Positions 25,737-34,674 of a stretch of DNA of 64,000 nucleotides are shown piece by piece. The stretch covers positions 24,070 to 88,069 of the forward strand of contig NZ_JYNL01000014.1 of NCBI RefSeq assembly GCF_001044235.1, given 5' to 3'. The notes under the pieces were generated by a model that searched no databases, was not told the origin of the DNA, and saw only the letters and a list, made by a program, of their open reading frames with translations. The stretch's first letter is position 1. Every line of letters begins with the position of its first letter. The stretch comes from Mycolicibacterium chlorophenolicum. Lineage in GTDB: Bacteria; Actinomycetota; Actinomycetes; Mycobacteriales; Mycobacteriaceae. Position numbers and translations under genes: made by a program.

Positions 25737-27962
25737 ATGACCTCCTTGCCGGACCCGGCCGACCTCACGCTCGAAGAGAAGGTGTCGCTGACCAGTGGCG
25801 CCGGCTTCTGGTACACCGAAGCGATTGCGCGCGTTGGGGTTCCGTCGATCATGTTGACCGACGGGCCGCACGGCGTACGCAAGCAACGCGCCGGTGCCGA
25901 CCACCTCGGCATCGGGGACAGCGAGCCGGCGACCTGCTTTCCTCCGGCGGTCGCACTCGGCTGCTCCTGGGATCCCGTCCTGGTGGAGCGGGTCGGTGCG
26001 GCCCTCGGTGCCGAAGCCGCCGCGCGGGACGTGGCGGTGCTCCTCGGTCCCGGCGTCAACATCAAGCGCACACCGCTGTGCGGGCGCACCTTCGAGTACT
26101 TCTCCGAAGACCCCGTGGTCTCGGGCGTGCTGAGCGCGGCGATGGTCGCCGGCATCCAGAGCCGCGGGGTGGGTGCCTCGCTGAAGCACTTCGCTGCCAA
26201 CAACCAGGAGACCGACCGGATGCGGGTGAGCGCCGACATCGATCCGCGCCCCCTGCGGGAGATCTACCTGCGGGCCTTCGCCCACGTCGTGCGGGATGCG
26301 CGGCCGTGGACGGTGATGTGCTCCTACAACCGCATCAACGGCGTCTACACCGCGCAGGATCGGTGGCTGCTGACGACGGTGCTGCGGGAGGAGTGGGGGT
26401 TCGACGGTGTCGTCGTGTCGGACTGGGGCGCTGCCGACGACCGCCCGGCGTCGCTGGCCGCCGGCCTGGACCTGGCGATGCCCGGCCCGACCCGCGCCGG
26501 AGATGCGGCGATCCTGGCTGCCGTCGAGACCGGCACCGTCGACGCGCAGCGGGTGGACGAGGCCGCCGCCCGGGTGCTGAAGCTGATCGAGAGGACGGCC
26601 CACCGATCGGCCGATCCCGTGGACGCCGACGCCCACCATGCGCTGGCCCGCGAGGCCGCGGGGCGGTCGATCGTGTTGCTGCGCAACGACGGTGACCTGT
26701 TGCCCCTACGCTCCGACACCAGCGTCGCCGTCATCGGCGCCTTCGCCGCGGAGCCCCGCTACCAGGGCGGCGGCTCGTCGAAGATCAATCCCACCCGGCT
26801 CGACAACGCGCTCGACGAGATTCGTCGCCTGGCCACCGGAACGGTCACCTATCACCCCGGCGACCCGAAGGACGACGCCGTCGCCGCCGCTGCGGTGGCT
26901 GACGTCGCCGTCGTGTTCCTGGGCCTGCCGGAAGCGGCGGAGTCCGAGGGATACGACCGCGACGACATCGACCTGCCCGCAGAGCAATTGGCGCTCCTCG
27001 ACGCGGTGTTGGCGGCCAACCCGCGGACCGTGGTGGTGCTGTCCAACGGTGGGGTGTTGGCGCTGCCGTTCGCCGAGGACGTGCCCGCGCTGCTCGAGGG
27101 ATGGCTGCTCGGCCAGGCCGGCGGCGGCGCCCTCGCCGACGTGCTGTTCGGTGTGGTCAATCCGTCGGCCAAGCTCACCGAGACGATTCCGCTGCGGTTG
27201 CAGGACACCCCGGCCTATCTCGACTTCCCCGGTGAGCACGGCCATGTCCGTTACGGCGAAGGGCTTTTCGTCGGCTACCGGTGGTACGACGCGCGCGACC
27301 TCTATGTCGCGTTCCCGTTCGGCCACGGGCTGAGCTACACCACCTTCGACTACCGCGACGCGTCGGCGACCGTCGACGATTCCGGCGATCTCACCGTCGA
27401 GGTGTCGGTGACGAACACCGGTGCGGTGGCCGGACGGGAGATCGTGCAGGTCTACACGGGTCTACGTGACAGTGCCGTGGCGCGGGCCCCGCGCGAGTGC
27501 AAGGCGTTCGCCTCCGTGCCACTCGAGCCCGGTGAGAAGCGCCGGGTCAGCTTGACGATCCGCCGGGAGGACCTGGCGTACTGGGACATTCGTGTCGACG
27601 GCTGGGTCGTCGAGGAAGGGACCTACATCGTCGACGTCGCCGCGTCGAGTCGTGACGTGCGCGCCTCGCTGCGCGTCGACGTCGCCGGGGACGACGTGAG
27701 TCTGCCGTTGACGCGGATGTCGTCGATCGGCGAGGTGATGGCGCACCCGGTGGCCGGTCCCGCGCTGGCCGAGGCGATGGCCTCGGCGATGCCGGACGGC
27801 GGCGGCTCCGCGGGGATCATGCCCGAGGGCGTCGACATCGCCCGGATGCTCGAGGGGATCCCGATCGGGCGAGCCGGCGTGTTCGCCGCGGCGGCCGGCG
27901 CGGAGGTCGACCCGGCGATGATCGACGCCCTACTGGGGACGGCCGAGCGACCCGCGGATTAG
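25737..27962 (+). CDS. Glycoside hydrolase family 3 beta-glucosidase
   Basis: The 741-residue enzyme has the GH3 N-terminal barrel (to about residue 300), a C-terminal alpha/beta domain (about 310-520, with GGGSSKINP and the LPAEQLALLDAV region) and a fibronectin-III-like domain (about 590-690, VTNTGAVAGREIVQVY). The nucleophile is Asp229 in VVVSDWGAADD, and the substrate-binding residues are in SLKHFAANNQETDR. No signal peptide is seen, so it acts in the cytoplasm on imported oligosaccharides or glycosides. The last 75 residues carry two extra Met-rich helices. The ATG follows GGAGGC. Confidence 0.9.
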   Translation: MTSLPDPADLTLEEKVSLTSGAGFWYTEAIARVGVPSIMLTDGPHGVRKQRAGADHLGIGDSEPATCFPPAVALGCSWDPVLVERVGAALGAEAAARDVAVLLGPGVNIKRTPLCGRTFEYFSEDPVVSGVLSAAMVAGIQSRGVGASLKHFAANNQETDRMRVSADIDPRPLREIYLRAFAHVVRDARPWTVMCSYNRINGVYTAQDRWLLTTVLREEWGFDGVVVSDWGAADDRPASLAAGLDLAMPGPTRAGDAAILAAVETGTVDAQRVDEAAARVLKLIERTAHRSADPVDADAHHALAREAAGRSIVLLRNDGDLLPLRSDTSVAVIGAFAAEPRYQGGGSSKINPTRLDNALDEIRRLATGTVTYHPGDPKDDAVAAAAVADVAVVFLGLPEAAESEGYDRDDIDLPAEQLALLDAVLAANPRTVVVLSNGGVLALPFAEDVPALLEGWLLGQAGGGALADVLFGVVNPSAKLTETIPLRLQDTPAYLDFPGEHGHVRYGEGLFVGYRWYDARDLYVAFPFGHGLSYTTFDYRDASATVDDSGDLTVEVSVTNTGAVAGREIVQVYTGLRDSAVARAPRECKAFASVPLEPGEKRRVSLTIRREDLAYWDIRVDGWVVEEGTYIVDVAASSRDVRASLRVDVAGDDVSLPLTRMSSIGEVMAHPVAGPALAEAMASAMPDGGGSAGIMPEGVDIARMLEGIPIGRAGVFAAAAGAEVDPAMIDALLGTAERPAD

Positions 27963-27966
27963 CGCA

Positions 27967-28206
27967 TCACGCCGTCGCTGCGGGGCTGTCGGGCACTGGC
28001 AGCGCCTCGGCCGCCCCCGCGCCCGCGGCGGGGACGTACTCAGAACCCGACGATCGGCCGCGTCGGCGTCCCGCGAGCACGAGCGCGCCGAGCAGCGCGC
28101 CCGTCGTGATCACCGTCGGCCAGAACAGCATCTGGGCCAGCGCGACCCTACGTTGGACCTTCAGGCCCAGGCGGGCCGCCGACCGCGTTCGGGTGGTGAC
28201 GCTCAT
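27967..28206 (-). CDS. Small single-helix membrane protein of unknown function
   Basis: The 79-residue protein starts with a basic segment (MSVTTRTRSAARLGLKVQRR), has one membrane helix (about residues 27-45) and ends in a Pro/Ala-rich tail. The ATG lies nine bases after GGAGG. It overlaps the end of the upstream YihY gene by 59 bases in another frame, much more than typical overlaps. No family recognised; the basic head suggests inside location. Confidence 0.6.
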   Translation of the reverse strand: MSVTTRTRSAARLGLKVQRRVALAQMLFWPTVITTGALLGALVLAGRRRGRSSGSEYVPAAGAGAAEALPVPDSPAATA

Positions 28207-29239
28207 GAGTGTGGCCTCCGCTTCGTGGATGTGCCTCGGCCATACCCTGGCCGTCAGGGCCGCAAACGCCGGCGTCGTCGTCGGGCTCGGGCTGGTGGAA
28301 GGTGACGTCGACGCGCTGGAACCCCTTGGCCTGCTGCGCTTCGGCCTGTCCGGCGTACATCTTGCGGTCGGCCTCGGTCAGTTCCACGTTGTCGGTGAAC
28401 GGCGTCAACAGGGCCCGGGGGTGCAGCCGGTCCACCCGCACGGCGTTGATCTCGGCGCAGACCAGCAGCGACGTCGACACCAGATACAGGAACGCCAGCA
28501 GGCCCAGCACGATCGCGAACACACTGTTGGTGGCACTGGCCGTGCCCAGCACGTGAGCCACATACGCCGCGCCGAACCACTGCAGCATCTGCCAGAGCAC
28601 GGCGGCCGTGAGCGCCCCGGGCAGCACGTCGCGGTAGCTCAGCGAACGCACGGTGGTCACCCGGAACGCGGCGACGCACACCGCTGTGTTCAACGCCAGG
28701 GACGCGACGACGACGCCGACGGTGCCGAGGAATCCCAGGCCGGCCCAGGCCCTGCCGACGGCGGTCAGGACCGTTGTCCCGATGACCGCCGACCCCAGCA
28801 CGATCAGCAGCACCAGGCTGTACAGGCGCGCTCTGATGGGGTCGGGTCGCGTGTACCGCGGGACCGCCCACACGGTGTTCATCGCGTTCTGCAGGGCGTT
28901 GCCGACGCCGAGCCCGCCGTACAGCGCGCCCGCGATACCGATGATCACAGCGGTGGTGCCGCCGCTGAGGGCCTCGGGCCGGCTGAGCTGGTCGCTGATC
29001 ACCGGGAACTGGTCGATGGCTGCGTTGACGATCTGCTCGCGCCACTCCGGCCGGCCCGCGAGGACCACGCCCAGCAGCGTGGTCAACAGCAGCAGCAGCG
29101 GGAACAGCGAGACGAACGCGTAGTAGGTGATCAGCGCGGCCAGGTAGCCGGCCTGATCGTCGACGTACTTGTAGACCACGGCGATGGCGAACCCCGCCGC
29201 CCGGCTGCGTTGCTGCAAGCGATCCAGCCACCCGACCAT
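28148..29239 (-). CDS. YihY/virulence factor BrkB family membrane protein (copy 1)
   Basis: The 363-residue protein has six membrane helices with family motifs YLAALITYYAFVSLFPLLLLLTT (split in the membrane), GGLGVGNALQNAMNTVWAVPR and LGLLAFLYLVSTSLLVCAEINAV. It is often labelled RNase BN, but is a membrane transporter-like protein of uncertain role. The C-terminal 55 residues are hydrophilic and His/Gly/Pro-rich and overlap the next gene. It lies next to a second YihY gene. Confidence 0.8.
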   Translation of the reverse strand: MVGWLDRLQQRSRAAGFAIAVVYKYVDDQAGYLAALITYYAFVSLFPLLLLLTTLLGVVLAGRPEWREQIVNAAIDQFPVISDQLSRPEALSGGTTAVIIGIAGALYGGLGVGNALQNAMNTVWAVPRYTRPDPIRARLYSLVLLIVLGSAVIGTTVLTAVGRAWAGLGFLGTVGVVVASLALNTAVCVAAFRVTTVRSLSYRDVLPGALTAAVLWQMLQWFGAAYVAHVLGTASATNSVFAIVLGLLAFLYLVSTSLLVCAEINAVRVDRLHPRALLTPFTDNVELTEADRKMYAGQAEAQQAKGFQRVDVTFHQPEPDDDAGVCGPDGQGMAEAHPRSGGHTHERHHPNAVGGPPGPEGPT

Positions 29240-29300
29240 CGTGACCTCCCACGCCTGTGCGGCCCTGCGCCGCTGCGGGGATACCCGCTCACCTGGGCGA

Positions 29301-30521
29301 TCATGCCCGCTTTCCGTGGGAGCGCCGCAGCGTGCGGCCACGCTGGCGCTGGGTGTGCTCCTTGGCGGCGTTCTTGTCGATCATCTTCGTGTCGCGCAGC
29401 GGCAGTTGCAGATCGTCCTCGGCGGGGATCCCGGCCTGCAGTTGGCGGCCGCGCTCGAGTTCGGCGTCCACCTCGGCGCCGAACAGCAGGGCCAGGTTCG
29501 TCAGCCACAGCCACAGCAGGAACACGATGACCCCGGCGAGCGTGCCGAAGGTCTTGTTGTAGCCGCCGAAGTTGGCGACGTAAAAGCCGAACAGCAGCGA
29601 CGCGACGATCCAGGTGAGGATCGCGATGGCCGCCCCCACACTGATCCAGCGGAACTTCGGCTGCTGGACGTTGGGGCCGGTGAAGTACAGCGTCGCCACG
29701 CCCACGACGACGAGCAGCAGCAGCACCGGCCACCGGGCGATGTTCCACACCGTCAGCCCGGTCTCCCCGATGCCGAGGGAGCCGCCCACCGCCTCCGCGA
29801 CCGGTCCGCTGACCGCGAGCAGGAGCGCCGCGATGGCCGCGACGATCAGCCCGGCGAAGGTCAGCGCGAGCTGCTGCAGCCGCAGCTTCCACGCCGGGCG
29901 GCCCTCCTCGACCTCGTAGATGCGGTTCATCGCGCGGCCGAAGGCGCCGACGTAACCCGATGCCGACCACAACGCGCCGAGGATGCCGACCACCAGCGTG
30001 ATCCCGGCCGACGGTGCATTGACGAGCTGCTCGATCGGCTGGCGCAGGACGTCGACGGCCGCGCCGGGGCTGACGTCGTCGACGATCCCGAGGATGGTGT
30101 CGGCGGTGCGCTCGCCCTGGCCGACGACGCCCAGCAGCGACATCACCACCAGCAGCGCGGGGAACAGCGACAGCACGGCGTAGTAGGTGAGCGCGGCGGC
30201 GAGGTCCATGCACTGGTCGCGGGTGAATTCGCCGGCGGTCTGGCGCAGGACGTAGAGCAGCGAGGGCCGGGTCAGTTCGGTGGGGGAGTCGGGCTTGCCG
30301 GGATCGTCGGCGTCGGGCCGGTCCTCGACGGTCTGCGCGGGCGGCGGCTCGGCGGGTTCGGTGCCGGTCGCGTTCACGGCACCGGTGGCGCGCGGTGTCT
30401 CCGGCCGCTCGTCGGAGCTCTTGCGTGTCGTCAGGGCTCCGGTCGCCAGGCCGGCCAGGAACGCGCCGGCCAACGCGGCGGGGCTGCGCCGCGGGCGGGG
30501 TAGCGTGAGCTGCTGCTGCAT
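29301..30521 (-). CDS. YihY/virulence factor BrkB family membrane protein (copy 2)
   Basis: The 406-residue protein shares the YihY core with its neighbour (LAAALTYYAVLSLFPALLVVMSLLGVV, SASGYVGAFGRAMNRIYEVEEGRP, FLLWLWLTNLALLFGAEVDAELER). It has a longer N-terminus: a basic segment and first helix, followed by an acidic, Pro-rich linker (about residues 45-90). The tail is strongly basic. It is divergent from the holin-X gene. Tandem YihY copies differ too much to be a recent duplication. Confidence 0.82.
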   Translation of the reverse strand: MQQQLTLPRPRRSPAALAGAFLAGLATGALTTRKSSDERPETPRATGAVNATGTEPAEPPPAQTVEDRPDADDPGKPDSPTELTRPSLLYVLRQTAGEFTRDQCMDLAAALTYYAVLSLFPALLVVMSLLGVVGQGERTADTILGIVDDVSPGAAVDVLRQPIEQLVNAPSAGITLVVGILGALWSASGYVGAFGRAMNRIYEVEEGRPAWKLRLQQLALTFAGLIVAAIAALLLAVSGPVAEAVGGSLGIGETGLTVWNIARWPVLLLLVVVGVATLYFTGPNVQQPKFRWISVGAAIAILTWIVASLLFGFYVANFGGYNKTFGTLAGVIVFLLWLWLTNLALLFGAEVDAELERGRQLQAGIPAEDDLQLPLRDTKMIDKNAAKEHTQRQRGRTLRRSHGKRA

Positions 30522-30616
30522 CCCGGCGGTCTTCCCCGGGGCGGCGGCCCGAAACGTCGAGCCGGAAGGCGTACGGGTCCGGGTTTGTCCGGTGACGCAG
30601 CGGGCACTCCTCGAAA

Positions 30617-31021
30617 ATGACGGAACCGAAGACCGAGCCCTCCACCGGGGAGCTGTTGGGTCAGTTGTCCTCGCAGACGTCACGCCTGATTCGTGACGAG
30701 CTGCGGTTGGCGCAGAAGGAAATGCAGGAGTCGGCCAAGCACGCCGGCGTGGGTGCCGGCCTGGCCGGCGCGGCCGGACTGCTCGCAGTCCTGGGGCTGG
30801 CCACCCTCATCGCGGCTGCTGTCGCGGCGCTCTCCCTCGTGCTGCCCGTGTGGGCGGCCGCGGTGATCGTGGCGGTGGTGGTGTTCGCCGCGGCGGGCAT
30901 CGCCGCGCTGATCGGCAAGAAGCAGGTGGAGAAGGTGCCGCCACCGGCTGCGGTGTCGGTCGACAGCGTGAAGACCGACATCGCCGAGTTGAAGGGAGCC
31001 CGTCATGGCAGCACAGCCTGA
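30617..31021 (+). CDS. Phage-holin-family (Actinobacterial Holin-X) membrane protein
   Basis: The 134-residue protein has an N-terminal amphipathic helix (QLSSQTSRLIRDELRLAQKEMQESAKHAG) and two membrane helices (about 45-70 and 77-99). Despite the name, such genes are chromosomal in actinobacteria and tied to envelope stress. It overlaps the following DUF3618 gene by 17 bases. Confidence 0.85.
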   Translation: MTEPKTEPSTGELLGQLSSQTSRLIRDELRLAQKEMQESAKHAGVGAGLAGAAGLLAVLGLATLIAAAVAALSLVLPVWAAAVIVAVVVFAAAGIAALIGKKQVEKVPPPAAVSVDSVKTDIAELKGARHGSTA

Positions 31022-31301
31022 TCCGCGGCCCGAGCCGGGTCCGGACGCCGGCATCGACGAGTTGCAGGCCGACATCGAGCGCACCCGCGCCGAACTCGGT
31101 GAGACCGTCGGGGCGCTCTCCGACAAACTCGATGTCAAGGGTCGCGCCCAGCAGAAGGTCGCTGACACGAAACAGGCTGTGGCGCAACGCAGTCACGACG
31201 CGATCGACACCGCCAAGAAAAAGCCGGCCGTTCCGGTGGGTGTTTTGCTCGCTGGGGCCGCGACGTTGGGCGTGCTGATCTGGCTTCGCCGCCGGCGCTG
31301 A
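31005..31301 (+). CDS. DUF3618 family membrane-tethered protein
   Basis: The 98-residue protein has the typical DUF3618 start IDELQADIERTRAELGETVGALSDKLDVKGRAQQKV (read in parts), a short helix-rich region, one membrane helix (about residues 77-92) and an RRRR end. It is translated with the holin-X gene (17-base overlap). Function unknown; the pair recurs beside YihY genes in actinobacteria. Confidence 0.85.
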   Translation: MAAQPDPRPEPGPDAGIDELQADIERTRAELGETVGALSDKLDVKGRAQQKVADTKQAVAQRSHDAIDTAKKKPAVPVGVLLAGAATLGVLIWLRRRR

Positions 31302-31303
31302 GT

Positions 31304-31432
31304 TCAGTCGTCGTTCTCGGTCAGCTCCGGCGCGTTCTCGCGGGTCGCCATGCCGCCCTCGCGGCCGTGGTCGGCCGGGCCGGGCCGGTCCTTGTCGTCG
31401 CGATCGTCGTGCTCTGACGGTTCCTTGCTCAT
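31304..31432 (-). CDS. Tiny acidic protein, 42 residues
   Basis: This gene starts at an ATG behind GGGAGGGGACGAG and ends three bases from the convergent DUF3618 stop. The product, starting MSKEPSEHDDRDDKDRPGP, is rich in Asp, Glu, Arg and Gly with no hydrophobic segment, and is probably disordered. A strong ribosome-binding site supports translation. Role unknown. Confidence 0.5.
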   Translation of the reverse strand: MSKEPSEHDDRDDKDRPGPADHGREGGMATRENAPELTENDD

Positions 31433-31494
31433 CTCGTCCCCTCCCGTGCACCGGTTCCCGTCCAGGCTATCGGCCCGGCGTAGGCTGACCCACC

Positions 31495-32304
31495 GTGATC
31501 GAGATCCCCTTGAGCGAGATGCGGAACTGGTTCGGCTTCGGGGTGGCGGGCAATTTCGCCGGTCACCTCGAACAGGCCGGGGAGGCCGTCGATTTCGTCA
31601 ATGTGGCCAGCGAGGGAACCGCACCCAAGGGCATCTTCCCGTGGTACGCGCCGGGCGCGGAGGGCTTTCTCGGTGAGTTCCCGCTGTCCAACGACGCGAT
31701 CCAGCTCCCGGCCGAAACCCCCGAGTTCTCAGGTCCGCTGAACCTGCAGATCGAACCCGAGGTCGGGGTGGCGTGCCGGGTGGTGTGGCAGGGCGACACC
31801 GTCGTCACGCTGCAGCCGTTCGCGCTGGGCGCCTTCAACGACTGCTCGATCCGTCGGCCGGGCGCCAAGAAGATCAGCCACAAGAAGAACTGGGGGCCGG
31901 CCTCCAAGGGTGTCTCGGAGTCGTTCTTCGAGATCAGTGACCTCACCCCCGACGGGCCGACCGCATCGCTGCGCCTGGTCTGCTTCCTGCACTCCGACGA
32001 GCAGGAGCACGCCTACGGCGTCGACAGCCCCCTGATCGGCTACTCGTACTACGGCGAGGTCCTCCTCGACTGGATCGTCGAGCGGCTCGCCAACCAGAAG
32101 GGCTCACCGGACACCCCTCTGGAGGACGTCGGAGCCCTGATGGTCGCCAGTGGCCACCCCGAACACGTGCTCATCGGCATCGGCGCCACCCGCTACACCG
32201 AGCTCGGCGAGAGCACCTTCCTCAAGACCGGCGATCAGGCGATCGTGCGGGTCTACGACACCGACAGCGACGACGCCGCGGAGCTGCGCCAGACGGTGCG
32301 GTAG
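31495..32304 (+). CDS. DUF5718-like protein
   Basis: The 269-residue soluble protein starts WFGFGVAGNFAGHLEQAGE, a motif I associate with the DUF5718 family, and has CRVVWQGDTVVTLQPFALGAFNDCSIRRPGAKKISHKKNWGP (read in parts) and SPLIGYSYYGEVLLDWI. This recalls fumarylacetoacetate-hydrolase-like folds, but no catalytic acid triad is clear. The GTG start has no ribosome-binding site; TAGGCT lies eight bases upstream, so it may be leaderless. Confidence 0.6.
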   Translation: MIEIPLSEMRNWFGFGVAGNFAGHLEQAGEAVDFVNVASEGTAPKGIFPWYAPGAEGFLGEFPLSNDAIQLPAETPEFSGPLNLQIEPEVGVACRVVWQGDTVVTLQPFALGAFNDCSIRRPGAKKISHKKNWGPASKGVSESFFEISDLTPDGPTASLRLVCFLHSDEQEHAYGVDSPLIGYSYYGEVLLDWIVERLANQKGSPDTPLEDVGALMVASGHPEHVLIGIGATRYTELGESTFLKTGDQAIVRVYDTDSDDAAELRQTVR

Positions 32305-32394
32305 CGGCCGCTCCGCTCCTCCTGGAATTTCTGCGCGGTCGGAGGCATTCCTGTTGGTGATGCCGCAGGGGCGGCCACGACGGAGGAGACCGAC

Positions 32395-33108
32395 ATGACC
32401 GAGCAGCACACCGTGCGGCGGGCCCTGCTGATGAGTGGTATCGGCGCGGTGGCCGCGGCCGGCCTGATCGGTCCCGGTGCGGCGAGCGCCGACGCCGCCG
32501 CCGCGTGTCCCGACGTGCAGGTCGTGTTCGCCCGCGGCACTGCCGAACCGGCAGGTCTGGGCCGGGTCGGTGACGCGTTCGTCGACGACCTGCGTGACCA
32601 GCTGGGCGGGCGCACCGTCAGCGCGTCGGCCGTGAATTACCCTGCCTCCTACGACTTCCTGCAGTCCGCGCCCGCCGGCGCCGATGACGCCAGCGCCCAG
32701 ATCCAGGCCACCGCCGCCAGCTGCCCCGCTACCCGCATCGTGGTGGGCGGGTACTCGCAGGGCGCGGCGGTGGTGGACCTGATCACCGGCGATCCGGCCG
32801 CCACCTTCGGTTTCGGACGTCCGATGCCGGCCGCGGTCGCCGACCATGTCGCCGCCGTCGCGGTCTTCGGGAACCCCGCGGGCCGCATCGGGCGCGTGCT
32901 GACCACGTCGAGTCCGCTCTACGGCGCCAAGACCATCGACCTCTGCAACGGAGCCGACCCGGTCTGCTCCACCGGCGACGACCGGCCGGCCCACAGCCAC
33001 TACGTAGAATCCGGAATGGTCACGCAGGCAGCTGATTTCGCCGCGGGGCGGCTCGCGGGCGGCGCCCCGGCGGGCGTCCTCGTCAACGCTGCGGGCACCG
33101 CGGGCTGA
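32395..33108 (+). CDS. Cutinase-family secreted esterase (Culp type)
   Basis: The 237-residue protein has a signal peptide with RR (residues 8-9) and cleavage near ASA-DA (about 31-33). The alpha/beta-hydrolase core has nucleophile Ser121 in GGYSQG, Asp188 and His200 (HSHY). Four cysteines fit the two conserved disulfides. Mycobacterial members hydrolyse lipid esters, not plant cutin. The ATG follows GGAGGAGACC. Confidence 0.9.
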   Translation: MTEQHTVRRALLMSGIGAVAAAGLIGPGAASADAAAACPDVQVVFARGTAEPAGLGRVGDAFVDDLRDQLGGRTVSASAVNYPASYDFLQSAPAGADDASAQIQATAASCPATRIVVGGYSQGAAVVDLITGDPAATFGFGRPMPAAVADHVAAVAVFGNPAGRIGRVLTTSSPLYGAKTIDLCNGADPVCSTGDDRPAHSHYVESGMVTQAADFAAGRLAGGAPAGVLVNAAGTAG

Positions 33109-33166
33109 GATGCGTGACCGACGGATCGGGTGCACGCTCGTTCACCTATGGTTCGGCGACCCATCG

Positions 33167-33766
33167 TCACATGAAGCGGTCGACGTGTCCGTCAGCCTCC
33201 GTCGGATTTGATTCATAGCCGCGGATCAACCAGTAGACCGTACGGTCGAGGATCGGGAGAATGTCGGTCACCGCTATCTCGCCAGTCGAGTGCCGACCCA
33301 AAAGGCCGTAGATCAAGCTGCTGATGATGGCGTCCAAGTCGGCGACGAACCCGTCCTCGACGCCGGCGAGCACTTCCAGCCCAGCAGGAGCGACGATGTC
33401 CAATCCGAACCGAAAGAGCTTGTCTCCCTTGGGTGATGAGCGTACCCGGAAGTAGGCCACCAACATCTCGGGATGTCGCTCCCACGGTTCGAAGATTGTG
33501 TGGAACACCTCCATCAGCGCGTGGTACAGCGACGCTCCTGGTGCTCGCGTCTGCTCGATGAGCCCCGAGTAACGGTGCCGCTGCATCCAGTACTCCAGCG
33601 CAGCCAGAATTAGATCGTCCCTCGTGGCGTGGCGCTTGTAGATGGTGGCCAGCGACGTCTGAGCCTGCCGCGCCACCTCGCGAAGCTGCACCGCGTCGTA
33701 ACCATCGGTTTCGAGTATGTCGACGACGACGTCGAGCAGACGGTCGTCCCCGCTGATCGACCCCAA
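33167..33766 (-). CDS. TetR-family regulator of the SDR/aldehyde dehydrogenase operon
   Basis: The 199-residue protein has a TetR helix-turn-helix at residues about 8-50 (LETDGYDAVQLREVARQAQTSLATIYKRH in two helices). The TTG start at 33766 is chosen because GGAAGGG lies upstream and the reading frame further upstream runs through the operator. The last residues HVDRFM end close to the cutinase gene. It is divergent from the SDR operon and two identical-type palindromes lie in the 77 bases between, so it probably represses both. Confidence 0.85.
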   Translation of the reverse strand: MGSISGDDRLLDVVVDILETDGYDAVQLREVARQAQTSLATIYKRHATRDDLILAALEYWMQRHRYSGLIEQTRAPGASLYHALMEVFHTIFEPWERHPEMLVAYFRVRSSPKGDKLFRFGLDIVAPAGLEVLAGVEDGFVADLDAIISSLIYGLLGRHSTGEIAVTDILPILDRTVYWLIRGYESNPTEADGHVDRFM

Positions 33767-33783
33767 CCCTTGCCCTTCCTTCA

Positions 33784-33819
33784 GTAACGCGGTTACCCTA
33801 CCTCCTGTAACACGGTTAC
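33784..33819. promoter_or_regulatory. Twin operators GTAAC-NCG-GTTAC
   Basis: GTAACGCGGTTAC (33784-33796) and GTAACACGGTTAC (33807-33819) are 13-base palindromes that differ in one base and lie 23 bases apart, between the divergent TetR and SDR genes. The spacing of about two helical turns would put two repressor dimers on one face. Their position next to a tetR gene makes them strong candidates for its operator. Confidence 0.65.
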
Positions 33820-33843
33820 TCGATGCGGACGAAACGAGGAGCA

Positions 33844-34674
33844 ATGGGTTCTCTAGACGGCAGAGTCGCCTTCATCACTGGCGCTGCCCGTGGACAGGGA
33901 CGCAGCCACGCAGTCCGTCTCGCGTCGGACGGGGCCGACATCATCGGGGTGGACATCTGCTCGGGCATCGCATCGAGCAGTTACCCCATGGCCTCCCGCG
34001 ACGAACTCGACGAGACCGTCGCACTGGTCGAATCCGTGGGCGGCAAGATGCTCGGGTTGGTGGCCGATGTGCGCGATTTCTCCGCGCTCAAGGCCACACT
34101 GGATGCCGGGGTCGAGCATTTCGGTCGCCTCGACATCGTCTGCGCCAACGCCGGCATCGCCGCCACGGCATTCCGCGAGGTGTCCATCGAAGAAGACCTG
34201 CAGATGTGGACCGATGTGGTCGACGTCAATCTCTCCGGTTCCTTCCACACGGCCAAGGCGGCGATTCCGCACCTGATTGCGGGGGACCGTGGCGGCGCAA
34301 TCGTCTTCACGAGTTCCACCGCCGGCCTGAAAGGCTTCGGCGGCCTCCAGGGCGGCGGGCTCGGTTACGCGGCCTCCAAGCACGGCATCGTGGGGTTGAT
34401 GCGCACCCTGGCCAATGCGCTTGCGCCCTACAGCATCCGGGTCAACACGGTGCACCCGACAGCGGTCAACACGATGATGGCCGTCAACCCGGCGATGACG
34501 GAGTTCCTGGAGAACTACCCCGACGGCGGCCCGCACCTGCAGAACCCGATGCCCGTGTCACTGCTCGAGCCCGAGGACATCAGCGCCGGCGTCGCGTATC
34601 TGGTGTCCGATGCGGCGAAGTTCGTCACCGGGGTGACCTTCCCCGTTGACGCCGGCTTCTGCAACAAGCTATGA
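33844..34674 (+). CDS. Mycofactocin-coupled-type short-chain dehydrogenase (1)
   Basis: The 276-residue protein is an SDR with TGAARGQGRSHAVRLASDGADIIGVDIC split at the start, NAGI at about residue 103, a Ser in FTSSTAG and the catalytic YAASK (Tyr at about 177). The RGQGRSHAVRLA start and an insertion before the substrate loop resemble the mycofactocin-linked SDRs (carveol-dehydrogenase-like), which keep a tightly bound NAD and pass electrons to mycofactocin. That link is from sequence look only; no mft genes are in the window. ATG follows GAGGAGC, and the next gene overlaps by ATGA. Confidence 0.8.
   Translation: MGSLDGRVAFITGAARGQGRSHAVRLASDGADIIGVDICSGIASSSYPMASRDELDETVALVESVGGKMLGLVADVRDFSALKATLDAGVEHFGRLDIVCANAGIAATAFREVSIEEDLQMWTDVVDVNLSGSFHTAKAAIPHLIAGDRGGAIVFTSSTAGLKGFGGLQGGGLGYAASKHGIVGLMRTLANALAPYSIRVNTVHPTAVNTMMAVNPAMTEFLENYPDGGPHLQNPMPVSLLEPEDISAGVAYLVSDAAKFVTGVTFPVDAGFCNKL

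Noticed and set aside
28148..28206. 59-base overlap of YihY and the small gene as a frameshift
   Set aside because: The small gene has its own ATG and ribosome-binding site and a self-contained membrane helix, and the YihY core is complete before the overlap.
30617..31021. Holin gene as a sign of a prophage
   Set aside because: Actinobacterial holin-X proteins are chromosomal; no capsid, tail, integrase or lysin genes are present.
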